Positions 1-11,500 of a stretch of 21,389 nucleotides of DNA are shown piece after piece (position 1 is the first letter of the stretch; the number at the start of each line of letters is the position of its first letter). The DNA is taken from the NCBI RefSeq assembly GCF_000003605.2, contig NW_003130360.1:13136-34524 (forward strand). The letters run 5' to 3'. A program made the translations under genes and the position numbers. Origin of the DNA: Saccoglossus kowalevskii (Eukaryota > Hemichordata > Enteropneusta > Harrimaniidae). The notes beneath the pieces were generated by a model. It was not told the origin of the DNA, ran no database searches, and was given only the letters and a program-made list of their open reading frames with translations.

Positions 1-2288
1 ACTATATATATATATATCACCAGTGAACATATTATTAAACATGCTGAAAACATTAAGTGGGTTCAAACTAGACATCGGGATAATGTGCTCGCATAACACG
101 TTGCTCTAATCTAATGCTACGATTTTAGATTGACAACATATTTTTTGAGTTTACATGTTATATCAAAGTATCGGCAATGTGGATAAATTGTGATTCTTTG
201 CCGACCCATGTATTTCATCAAACATCAGCTAAAACAAACCACACAAAGAGATAAAATCATTTAATTTCACATTCCGTCAGCTGAACTGAGATTAAAGAAA
301 CAACAGAATCATTTTATTCACCTTGAATGTGCTTCATACGGAAACATGTGCTTCGAATTTTACTCTAGACTAAATGTCGGCTTTTTGCCAGACAATATGA
401 CGAAAGAGTTGATTTTAAATTTACCTCCCTGGCCCAATTCTCCACATTTTCAAATTTACTCACTTTCTCCTTCTTGTGGTTTTAAACGAGACATTATCGA
501 AGTTAGTTTGAACAGAAATTTAAGGTTTGTTCAGCATATCCTTTCAGTTTTTACTTGTCTGGTACAGACCTCAGATATATAGTGTGTATTAAACATGATA
601 TGCACACTCCTAAATACCTGTCACCACATCATGTTTGGCATGTGGTCCAAATATCTTTCTCTTACTTATTTGATTATGTGATGTGTCGTACTTGGTTTGT
701 CCTTGCAGATTATTCGTCAGTTGCTCGAATGATTGTGGTGTTGTTTATCGTTCGTCATTTGTTTTCTGTTCTAGGACTAGTAGGTTCCCCGGGTGGGCGA
801 TTATATGGCTGTGGAGTCTTTTGTAGAGTATGGTTAAAAAGTTATCATGCACAGCTGGGCCTGTAATACACACTGTTCTGCCACTGTGCATATTTCATTT
901 TATTCCCTCACATTTTTTTCGTTTTTACTTTCTTGTATATGTTGAACTTATACGCTTAATGTTAAAATTGCATGTCGAAAATGGTACACGATTTGTAAGC
1001 TGTATTCAGCGATCAGTATGAAATATTCATCCCTTGGGATTTATACCTTGATTCATTGCATGACTGCCTGATTTTGTCATTAATACCCCCTTGAGACTAT
1101 GGCCACAAATCGCACTTCAAGATGTTATCACCCAACCCATGGGATATGGCAGTACATCATCTACTGGTTAACGGAATAGCTATTAACCATCACTTGCATG
1201 AACAATTGACTGAGTCAAATGTATGTCTAAATACAGCAACTGTAAAATGTCGCCCACCGCCACGCGCCGTACCTGCTTTAAAATCTCTATGCAATGTACT
1301 AACATGTTATTCATTGCGAGGTTTATGCTTAGAAATGTATGCGCCTTGCTTCTGGCGATGTGTAGATTTCTATTGTGATTGTAATCACAATTCTCCGACA
1401 TGGAGAACATAAACATAATAAGCGAGATATATCGCTGAATTCATGAACAAAATATGTTTTGCGAATAAGCAAGGACACTCAAAATGAACACTAATCTGAG
1501 ATGAACACTAATCAATTCATTCTAATTTGCATTAAAATATTTTTTTTTTAGAAATGTGGTTTATCTTGCGATTATTTGATCATCTCCCAATTCACATCTT
1601 CAGTTTGGGCGATCTTTTTATCGCACACTGCACACTTGCATACCTTCAATACTGCAAAGTATTCACCCAGGCAGTTCGGGCTCGCATCGACCGACGCGTA
1701 CAAGTATCGTACTGCATGCGTTCGCAAATTCTGCTTTACTTTCGTGACAACCTTATTGCATCTAACTACTATATACAACTCATTTTCACATAGACTGTCG
1801 ATGATTTTAAAGTGGTAATGGGTAATCAAATTAAATTATATGAACTCATATAATATGGTATACAAATTACGCGTATATATGTTATACAAATTCAGTCAAG
1901 TGTACACCCATAAATTAGCTACCTTAAAGTCAACAATGCACAGAATTGAGAACGGATTAATTCGAATGCTAAATATGCACATCGGCATGTAATTTTATTA
2001 GCAAGTACATATCTCATTATTGTATTGTTTGTTCTAGTAATTTCACGCATTAGTGCCGCTGAACAAAAATTCCTGGGTCATCGTCTGTTTTAATTTAACT
2101 ATATCCGGACTCGCTATTATTTTTTGAAAAGAAGAACAGTTCAATTCTCAGATTTAACTGAAGCGAGTAATTGTCAGAAAGTTCAAGATCTCCGTAGTAC
2201 ACCCGTCTTTGAAATACTGCGAATGACTTTTTGCCGCATAACACATTTTCTTAATTAATAATGAATATATAAGAAAAAAAAGCAAATA
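1..2288. other. Presumed CYP4 intron 5 (partial), no exon recognised
   Basis: The window opens with a short (TA)n run at 4-17. Several frames of 60-110 codons are open around 350-1420, but none resembles a known domain and they overlap on both strands. I looked on the minus strand for the next CYP4 exon (acidic DEDG-like start, GHDTT) and found nothing. One open frame at 1572-1829 is described separately. The rest is AT-rich, featureless intron-like DNA. Confidence 0.5.
1572..1829 (-). other. Unassigned 85-codon open frame with a CxCxxC cluster
   Basis: This minus-strand frame runs from an ATG to a TAA. It contains SLCENELYIVVRCNKVV, then LYASVDASPNCLGEYF, then CKCAVCDKKI near the end. It is locally richer in CG dinucleotides than its surroundings, and an A-rich stretch follows the stop on the minus strand. 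I do not recognise the family. It could be a fragment of a degraded element or retrocopy, or chance: two plus-strand frames across the same bases are open too. It sits in the presumed CYP4 intron 5 and is not a P450 exon. Confidence 0.2.
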
Positions 2289-2289
2289 C

Positions 2290-2551
2290 CCTGGCATTGA
2301 GCAATATATCCAGAAAATCAATATAATTCTTTGTTCGCTTAATCCCAGATTTTTCCTCCATTTTCATAGCCATCTTCCTATCTTGGATAACCTTTGAGGA
2401 ATAGTTATGTAGGATTTTTGCTGCTCGACGGAATCTGAATCCGCTCGGCGAGATATAGTATATAAAGTCGTTGAAATACGGAGGGAATCTAGCTCGTTCT
2501 ATCACCAATGCCGATAACGTATACACCGATTTGATGTATGGGTTTCTTTCT
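2290..2551 (-). CDS. CYP4: CYP4 exon 5, last exon in the window
   Basis: This exon encodes the last base of codon 223 and residues 224-310. The acceptor is TTTGACAG|AGAAAG and the likely donor is GCCAGG|GTATTT at 2289-2288. The peptide has [18 protein letters not shown], then [18 protein letters not shown], a basic linker, and [12 protein letters not shown]. In CYP4 proteins this directly precedes the DEDG-like start of the I-helix exon. That exon was searched for on the minus strand down to position 1 (codons for GHDTT) and not found, so intron 5 runs off the left edge or the gene is truncated there. Confidence 0.9.
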
Positions 2552-5500
2552 CTGTCAAATTCAAATAATATGTATTTATATCTCAATATATTTGACTTGA
2601 TATTATATTTATCAATATATATACTTATATGTCATCAGCTTGACTTGATCATATAATAGGATAAGTTCACGGCTACATGTACTTTATTTGAACGTGCCGA
2701 CCTACTTTAATGATACAGCGCCCACTCGACGATATAAACATAAATATTCCCTCGTCGCAAAGAAATGGTTGCGGAATGGCAAATATTCACAAAGCCATAA
2801 AATTACTTGATCAATTACTTCACTGCCGCAATATCATCAAACGTTTCCCGATTCTCTGTAGTGAGTCGAACATAAATGAATTTTTGAATTGTTACTCCGA
2901 ATGTATTCTAGATGATAATAGGATAAACGAACCTTTGAGTTTGACAGTGGCTGTCCTGTCCGAATATGCACTTTAGTAAAGTATCAAGTGTCATCAAGCT
3001 AACGTCCTCGAACATCTCTAAGACCACGCCATCGGGTGCCGACCTGCAAACCGATTCCCATTTATTCTGATGACGATATATAATAACAAAATTAAAAAAA
3101 TAATTTGAGATTAGTAATAGTTTGAGTTGTATTGATTTTATTTTGTGAGAGCGTATTTGATACGGGATAATATTACGCAAAGTGAGCGCTTCAAAACAGG
3201 TAATTGTGATACGACGTGCTAAAGCAAAGCAAAGCAAATACTCTGCATCGTGAACATCAGACAGTACATGTATGAAATTGTACGTGTGAAATTTAAGGCT
3301 ACGAAATGACTTATACTATATATATATATTTGTGGTCTCCTACCTTACATAAAAAAGAAAATAACAAGCTACGTACATATAAAATTTCAAATCTGAATAC
3401 TCTTTGAAACCATATTTGGTAAATGTAAATAATGTCAAACACAGAGTTGCCATCACTAAATTCAGAATTTCTGCACATTAACTACCAATAGAGAAATTAA
3501 GATATTTACAAGTACCACCAGAGGAAAGGTTATGCATTTTTTTTTAAATATTTTTTTGTGCCAGGTGACAGTTCCGGACTTTGAATGTCACTGTTGTCTC
3601 TCCTGACTTTTTTTTGTACGTGCAAATTTCAAGTGCTGACACATAGTGCATTTTGCCACAGAATCATTTCCTGTTTGGGACTACATGACAGGGCTGTGCG
3701 GCCATCTCCCTATCAAGTGGCAATTTAATACGCTATCCTGGCGTCAACCAGGCTCGGTCAAACACAAGCACCTGCGGACCTTAACCAAGGTTCCCCCAAA
3801 GTCGCATTCGTTAGTGAATGAATCTCGGCCAGTGGAATTGGCCTTCCCATTGAGTCTGTGACACACTCACCCAGGGTAGGGGTCGACCCTTTTGATGTTC
3901 AGCCTAGGGTAGGATTTGAACTTGGGTCTACCGATCATGAGTCTGACGCGACAACCACTATGCTACCAGTGACCGGAAAGGTTATGCATGCTATGTGATG
4001 ATCTAGCTGTTGACAATGAGATGCATGCTTTCTTAGATTGCAGGAACCCAGAGATGGAATCTGGTAGGTGCAAATTTATGAGAGCAATCTCAATGCACAA
4101 AGAATTTCAAAGTTTGCCTAAGCAGATCATGTTTAAGAAACTGATAAGTTCAAAAGATAGTTTCATTGCCAGCAGTCTAGGAGTCTATATACATAAAATC
4201 TTAGAAATATATGCTAATTGTTAAACATCTTTTTAATTTTTATTTTATTATTGTTGTATTTGTGCGTTACTATGTTGGTTTTTGTCCATAAGTTATGTAA
4301 TTTCTTACATTATTTCGAGTCAAATAAAATATTCTACTACTACTACTATATCACGCTAATCAAGTAAGCACGTCGTATACTTATAAATGTATTATTTTAT
4401 AATAACTATCAACGCAACACTCGCACAAATTGCTGCAACTCACACTGCAAAAAAAAACGTTGAAAGCAGTGTGTTCAGGTGACACTTTCTACACGTTGAA
4501 CAATTTTATATTGCAAGTTAGGAAGTAATCAGAATTTGTATTGTGACCAACATAATAAGGTAAATGTACCATTATCAATTCATTAATTGAACATTGTGGT
4601 AATTTCATTTTTGAACAACCGTAGTTATAATTATATTATTAAAGCCCTGGAGTCGATGCACCGTGTCGTATATATGGGTCCAATATTACCTTATATCGAA
4701 CATGCATAAACTAAACTGTTTGTGTGCACGAAATGCGAAGGAGCGATGCGCGACGACTGTGTTTTACAATTAACCCCAAGTATAGACTCATATCCTGCTC
4801 ATATCCACTTTCCTACGTCGAGCGACAACACCATGACATAGAGCAGATATAGGCTGCATGATCACTTATATATTGTATAGAATACATTTCAAAACTTTCA
4901 GACGTTTTATAAATTATTCTTATACGGATATATGTATCCAATCCATATTTATAACTACATCAATAGTATATTAGAACTAATTTCATGCACAAAAGTATTT
5001 TTGACTATTGCTTTATACAGTTGCAATTATATTTAACTTATTGAATGTTTAGCAGAATGTTATAATTTAATGCGAATCTAGACGTCTGATTGGCTGACGC
5101 TATATCTTATATTTGCCCCGAAACTAAATAAGTAATCAAAGAAAGCTTAGAAAGAACTCCCGTGTGCTGAGAAGAGTATTGGAGACACATTACAAATTAA
5201 TTCAAAATTACTTATACTTGAGATATTGATGGAATAGCTGAAAACTAATTATGCAAATTAGGTAACCTATATGAACAAATTTAAGTGTAAAACTAATAAG
5301 GTCTGCACAATGTACAAAGTTTCATTGAACTGTGATTAGAACCAACAAATATTAATTATTATGCTAATTAGAGAATTAATATGAACAGATTTTAACCCAA
5401 AATTAATCAGGCTGCCTATTGTCCTAGAGCATTTATGTACCAAGTTATATTCAAATATGATGATCAATACTTGATATATCAGTATTAATTAAATATGTTA

Positions 5501-8500
5501 ATTAGGTGATTAAGAAGCATAAATATTTACCAAAAAACTAATATGGTGTATAGTCATTGAAATGTGATGGGTACTCTTTAAAAGTTTCATTGAAATCCAA
5601 TGAGTGGTTTTTAGACATCAGTGCAAAGCCATAGAATAGCAAAAAAATAACTAATTATGCAAATTAGGTAATTAATACATGTAGGCACAATTATTTATTC
5701 CAAAATTAATCAGGTCTCTGCATAGTCCTAGAATATCTATGTCGCAAGTCTCAATGAAATGTGATGATTAGTACTTGGGATATCAGGTGAAAAGCTAAAA
5801 ATTAACTAATTATGCTAATAAGGTAATTAATATGCACACATATTTACCCAAAAACTAATCAGGGGTCTGCACAGTTCTCAAGTAACTATGTACCAAGTTT
5901 CATTGAAACGTGATCATTACTACTCGAAATATCAAAAGCTGAAAATTAATTAATTATGCAAATTAGGTAATTAATATGTACTGATATTACCCTAAAAACT
6001 ATCAGGTCTGTGCAGTGTCATATGACATCTATGTACCAAGTTTTATTGAAATGTTATGATTAGTACTTGAGATATCAGTGGAAAAGCAGAAAATTGATTA
6101 ATCATTATGTAAATTAAATAATTAATAATATTAACAGATTTTTACCCAAAACTAATCAAATCTGCACATTAGTTCAGAGCATCCATGTGCCAAGTTTCAT
6201 TGAAATCCAATGAGTGTTTCTTCAACAATCAGTGGAACAGTCATGGAACAGCTTGAAATCAGGTAATTATCATTCAAATTATGTAATTAATATTCATAGA
6301 TTTTTACCTAAAACTAATCAAATTTGCGTACTAGTTTAGAGCATCCATGTGCCAAGTTTCATCAAAATCCAATTAGTGGTTCTTCAGATATCAGTGGAAC
6401 AATCTTGGAACAGATAAAAATCAGCTAATTATCATGCAAATTAGATAATTAATATTCATAGATTTTTACCAAAACCTAATCAACTCTGCGCATTATCCCA
6501 GAACATCTATGTACTAAGTTTCACCAAAATTTGATTAGTGGTTCTTGAGATAACGGTGGAACAAAACATACATACATACAGCCATACAGACAGGGTAACT
6601 GCAAAGACTCCCTTTTGTGCTTCGCACATGGGAGTCAAAAATTACACAACCATCAGTAATGAGTAATCAATAAATCGGAGCAAGGAAACGCCGTACTAGT
6701 AAAATACTGTTTATTTCTAAATATTATAAAACTTGCGAATATTTTGCGAGAACCGCCCCGTTGAGAAACGTGGGCGTTATGTGTATTTTGTGTGCAATTT
6801 TACGTACGTCGTTGACACTCACATTCCCTCTTATATGTTCCTATAAATGTTTAATGAATCACAGCTACAAGCATTTTATTTCGCTTCAAAATTTATTTAT
6901 GTAGGCAAATTAATTAAATATGCGAATTTTCCTACGGTTTTTCACGCACTTTGTCCTTCTACACGTAAGTTTACAGCTATAAGCATTATACCGGTATATT
7001 TCGTTCCAATTTATTTATGTAGGTAAATTAATTAAAAATGCGAATCTTCTAAGGTTCAATTTCACGCACCTTGTCCTTCTACACGTAAGTTTATGTAGTG
7101 AGCTTCAGGATCTCCCTAGCTCCAAATCACGTTTTGGAAATATCATCGATAATAGCATGGCTTTTCACATAAAGATTAATATAACAAAAATAACTTGGGT
7201 TAAAACAAACTCGAACTAGGAAAACGAGAAAACCTTTTATCATTCGAACAATCGAACGCTCTCTCTAGACGTCAACTAGGCTCGACGGACGGGTACCAAG
7301 TGCAGTGTCTCCCCGTCATCGAAAGTAAAATTGTGGAATTCAAATCACGGACACCTTTACAAAATTGTTTCAAGAAGACCCCAGCGCCGGCCCTACCATA
7401 TAAATGTTCCCCATGCGCGCATGATTAGTACGCGATTGAATACTCCAAATTCTATATTAATCTATTGGATATGACACCGAGGATTATTACGGAAAATAGT
7501 CAGGTACATACAGCAATGCCAGGCAATCAATTCGCAGTCTCTTGTGGGCATTTTATATTGCAAATGATAAGAAAATCACGTGGGAAGTATGCTAGAAACG
7601 AAGACAAATCGTTTACGTATTTTGCAAATTATTTGTATGTATAATTATTCAATTATATGGGAGCAGACAGACGACCATGAAATGATCACTTCTCCAGCCT
7701 TGTATATACACTTTGAATTTTACAAGCAGTGACAGCTCTATTTAGATTGTGTTTATAATTATTTTTCCCTACAAATTCTTACAATTAAATACTGTGTGTA
7801 AAGGGAACCGGTCGTTATTTCGCAGTAGCCGAAGGCAGTACAGGAGTTGAATAAATGATACGTACCGCCATAGTATGAACACACTCGTTGAATATTTTGA
7901 CATAGGGTTTTAGAATATCAAAATGAAACCCTGGTGTCAGTAAGCGTCGATTTCTAAACCATTTAGGACCAGAACTAACTAACAAACCATCACCTAACCA
8001 TGGCCGGAGAAACCCGTAGACGAGCTCTTCCTTTGGTTCTGTAAGTCAAAAAATGAAATAAAATGTTCTTTATTCATACAAGCACAGATGCATAACTCTC
8101 ATGATGTTTCCATGCCGAACACTGTGGATTTACCAAGTTTGTGTGGCGCCATATCTTTAAATACATGAATTCCTATATCGTAAGTCTAGTTTACAAGACA
8201 TCACTTACAAAATGTGGGTGTGACTTTTCTTGCATTCAATTGTCTATGTCAATACGTGTGAATTTTTCTTAACACTTAGAGTGCACATTTCAATGTATCG
8301 AACATGCAATGTTGATTGAGACCTATCTAGCTTACCTTATTTGGTAAGTTATAAAAGTCTAACCAATCATATTTACTTAATCATGAGAGACACAATGGAG
8401 ATTGTAATAGTGAGGTGCGGTGGTATGAACTGTGGATTGGGTGAAGACATCAGATATACAAAGTGTAGAATGTTTGTTTCTGGGTGTTGGAAAAAGGGTC

Positions 8501-11500
8501 TAAGCCCACAGAGTAACGTTTTGTGCCTACTATGAGTCAAGTGTCGGTATGTGTTTTCTGTATACTATAGACAGAATTTTCAAAATCAGAATCACGTATC
8601 TCGATCAATCAGCGACAGTCAGACGGTTAAACGATAATTTTGGTTTCAAATAATCCGAGACAGTATTCTAGGTACTTCGTACAATGAGGTGTTTGTTTTT
8701 TGCCAGCAAATACGACGAATACGGTCATATTGGATTGCCGCTTGATCTAATACCCAACGGATTGTTTGGTTCTGAAAGTTGTGTTATTTCCCCCTATTTG
8801 TAGGCATCTGAAAAATAACTTCTCTCTTTTTTTAGGTTCAAGATGACTTCCCCAGTATAGTAAATATATCTGTAGACTCTACGCATATATTTGATTATCA
8901 CTTGTACGTCTGCTGACTGTGGTACTGACACAGGTGGTATAATGTCCTGTCAGACGTGGATCGGGTGAAACGCAAGAGATGTCACACACGTATATCCTGA
9001 AATGCGCTGTCTTTGATGCTTTGTAAGGGAATTGAGTCCCAAGCGACGGTAACAACGCACGCTAAAACGCAAAGGTTTGTAAACAATGACACGCTATGGC
9101 CATCTGACGCACGCGCTGGTGACAACTACCCCGCTTTAATAAATCAATTGTTTAGCTAGAAACAATCACCACTGTGACAGTTGTCTTTGTAACATTGGGT
9201 TACTAGCAAATCATAAATGCGAATAGCAATTGACAATTATTCTGTCAACTACAACTGAAATCAAAACAAGTGTTTCCTCTATGTATATAACCACTATATC
9301 AGTGCAATGTTGGATATGAAAACTTGAAATATCAATATCCCAATAAACAAACACGGAGGAAAATAAAAGGTCCATATTCAAAACGTCACGTTAATGAAAT
9401 ATCACACCGAAAGCAATTTGATTTCTCTTTTGCGGTAAATTTATAACATCCAACTTGTGGCTTTTTCCATTGGGAATCATGTGTAATTTAATAAAGGCAT
9501 GTGGCTGCTCGACCCACGCGCACATAACTCACCTGTTGTGGCAGTTAATGTCTTGATCGACGAAGGGTGTCTGCAAATTAAACGAGGAAGAAATGGCCCA
9601 CACCACAATATGAATACTGGTCCGATGTCTTTCACTAAACTAGGAAACACAGCATATGTATCTTCGTTATTCTTAATCTGTATTAACAAAGATAGATTAG
9701 CCCGAGTTAAGATATTACACTTTCCCTGTCACGTGTTAAAGGAGTTTATGTCCGTCGATATATATCTGTCAAAGGTGAATGTAGACAATGTACTGCCAAA
9801 TCGTGTATGTAAGATTTTGGCATAATCACGCCCGTGACCTGGTTCTTAAATGCCAGAAAAAGTTGATTTTAGTTCCTTTATATCACTAATATGGCCACTA
9901 GTACATATATACAGTATACATGACACGTGTATGATGGAATTTAAATGACTCGTCGCGTCGTGTCTTAGATGTATTGATAATACTGTTTAGTTGGATACAC
10001 TACATTAACCATACCTACATTGTAAAATAGTTTTCATGTCGCGACGAACAACGAAATCCCATTGTTACGCAATTCAATAATTCAGGATTTTGTTCAAAAA
10101 GAAAAATAGACATGTTTAATCGTATTCTAATGTACATAAACAATTTATTTTGTAATTTCTCCTACTGATGACTATAATGAAGATATTTTGTTTACGCTAG
10201 TTATAAATCAATAAGGGTAATGTCATACATAAACGTTACAATCTTTTTGCATATTATTATAAAGAATTTATTTATTTTCAACTGATCGTTATCAGGTCGT
10301 ACCCTTCTGAACAGGTATAACCAAAAACTCATTCACAGACCAATGTGGTGTGTGTTTTCAGTTTAAACTACATTTAACTCAAGCCTGGAGAATTAGCCGA
10401 ATGTGGCTTAAGTTAAAGCATTGCTTCGTTTAAAGTATCACCTCACGCGAATGTGATTCTAAAAATATATGTGCCGTTGTAACAATAGAGGTACAGAACA
10501 GAAGATAAATGTACTTGCGTATTTACAGGGTACATGTGATACTGGCCGATTATATTGTTCAACGACTAGTCGTATCAATGTGCGTTGTGACCTACGACTA
10601 ATATTATTCTATGGTTGCATAGTTTTAGTCAGGACGGTATCAGAATTGTATCATATTAAAACATCCAGCATGTTGAATATTTTGTGGTTGTATATTTTGC
10701 GAGTTTGTATGTCAGCAATAACCAACTACGTACGTACGAACTATTAACCGGCCGTGACATCTTTATTCAGGATACAGATGTGACTTATTAATCAATTAGA
10801 TGACAAAATAATGTTTTCCCTTGGGAGCCCATAAAGAGGAGTATGACGTCAGAGTTGTGTTTGGGTGACGGAAATGAGCATCCTGGTTCCAATGGCTGCT
10901 ATGGGAATAATATGAAGATTGAATTTTACCTAATTAATTGAAGTCTAATTAAAGACAAATGTAATGGGATAATTTTTACGTGAACAAATCTTAGCTTTCT
11001 AATGCTAGTTATAAGTAGAAAGACTTGTGAATAAAAAGAAAACATCTCTTGAAATATTAGTTCAGATTTCTCGGTTTTTAAAAAATGTAAACTGAATTTT
11101 TAATTTCTAGCAAAATTGTCAGTCAATTGTAGAGATATGGTATCAAAATTGTTCTGATCCAAAAATACCAGGCATTATTTTTTTATTCACGGCGACTAGT
11201 ATTTTGTAATTTAAATTTTCCTTCCAATTAATACACTCGACCCCATAAAAAGGTTAATTGACCTGGGAAACGTTTCTGTGCATGTTCAAATGTCAATGTG
11301 ACTATTTAATGTAGAATGTAAGACATTTAGATTGCAACCGCTGAGTATAATTATCTGGTCATCGGGTCTAGAGTGGAACGTTTAACGTATATTACCAGAT
11401 TTACAATAATACACGAGGTCATCACGTTGATACGTCTTAATATATTTCACATTTATATCTGAATTGAGTTTTATATTTCCAAAATCCATTATTAGTCGAA

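Larger units (their letters stand above)
3352..4348 (+). mobile_element. 3' end of a decayed non-LTR retrotransposon (LINE), split by a SINE
   Basis: Translating the plus strand gives NKLRTYK (from 3363), then after a frame change [24 protein letters not shown], a stop, [18 protein letters not shown]. The frame resumes beyond the SINE with [18 protein letters not shown]. This is the C-terminal region of LINE polyproteins downstream of the reverse transcriptase, ending in a CX2CX9HX4C zinc-binding motif. The frame stops at 4224. A 3' region follows with AATAAA at 4323-4328 and a tail of TAC repeats to 4348, a typical LINE 3' end. The 5' part, including the reverse transcriptase, is absent. It lies in CYP4 intron 3, antisense to the gene. 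Clade (CR1/jockey-like) is not resolved. Confidence 0.8.

Noticed and set aside
346-1412. Series of plus-strand frames (78, 103, 63 and 96 codons)
   Set aside because: They overlap, have no recognisable domain, and residue patterns look like translated AT-rich intron. I could not link them by splice sites.
2040-2110. Possible sixth CYP4 exon (minus strand ACGATGACCCAGG after an acag)
   Set aside because: The acidic DD start was suggestive, but the following residues do not match the I-helix region and no EGHDTT follows.
2710-2976. 88-codon plus-strand open frame
   Set aside because: It lies across CYP4 intron 4 and the antisense of exon 4; the spliced minus-strand model explains the region.
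3912-3965. Functional tRNA gene
   Set aside because: A and B boxes are present but cloverleaf pairing is not evident, and the block is the head of a 437-bp element with target duplications.
5210-6565. CRISPR-like array
   Set aside because: Repeats are long, diverged and contiguous with no unique spacers, and the genome is eukaryotic.
6606-6636. Hairpin as a bacterial-type terminator
   Set aside because: The context is an animal intron repeat; the A tract after the stem and the array to its left fit a transposon end better.
6566-6640. Helitron 3' end
   Set aside because: A hairpin is present but no CTRR terminus follows it and no matching 5' TC end was found.
9499-9825. 108-codon plus-strand open frame
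   Set aside because: It overlaps CYP4 exon 2 on the opposite strand and is a shadow of that coding sequence.
10844-10851. Perfect CRE palindrome TGACGTCA in intron 1
   Set aside because: A single 8-bp match in 21 kb is close to chance expectation and nothing else supports an enhancer here.
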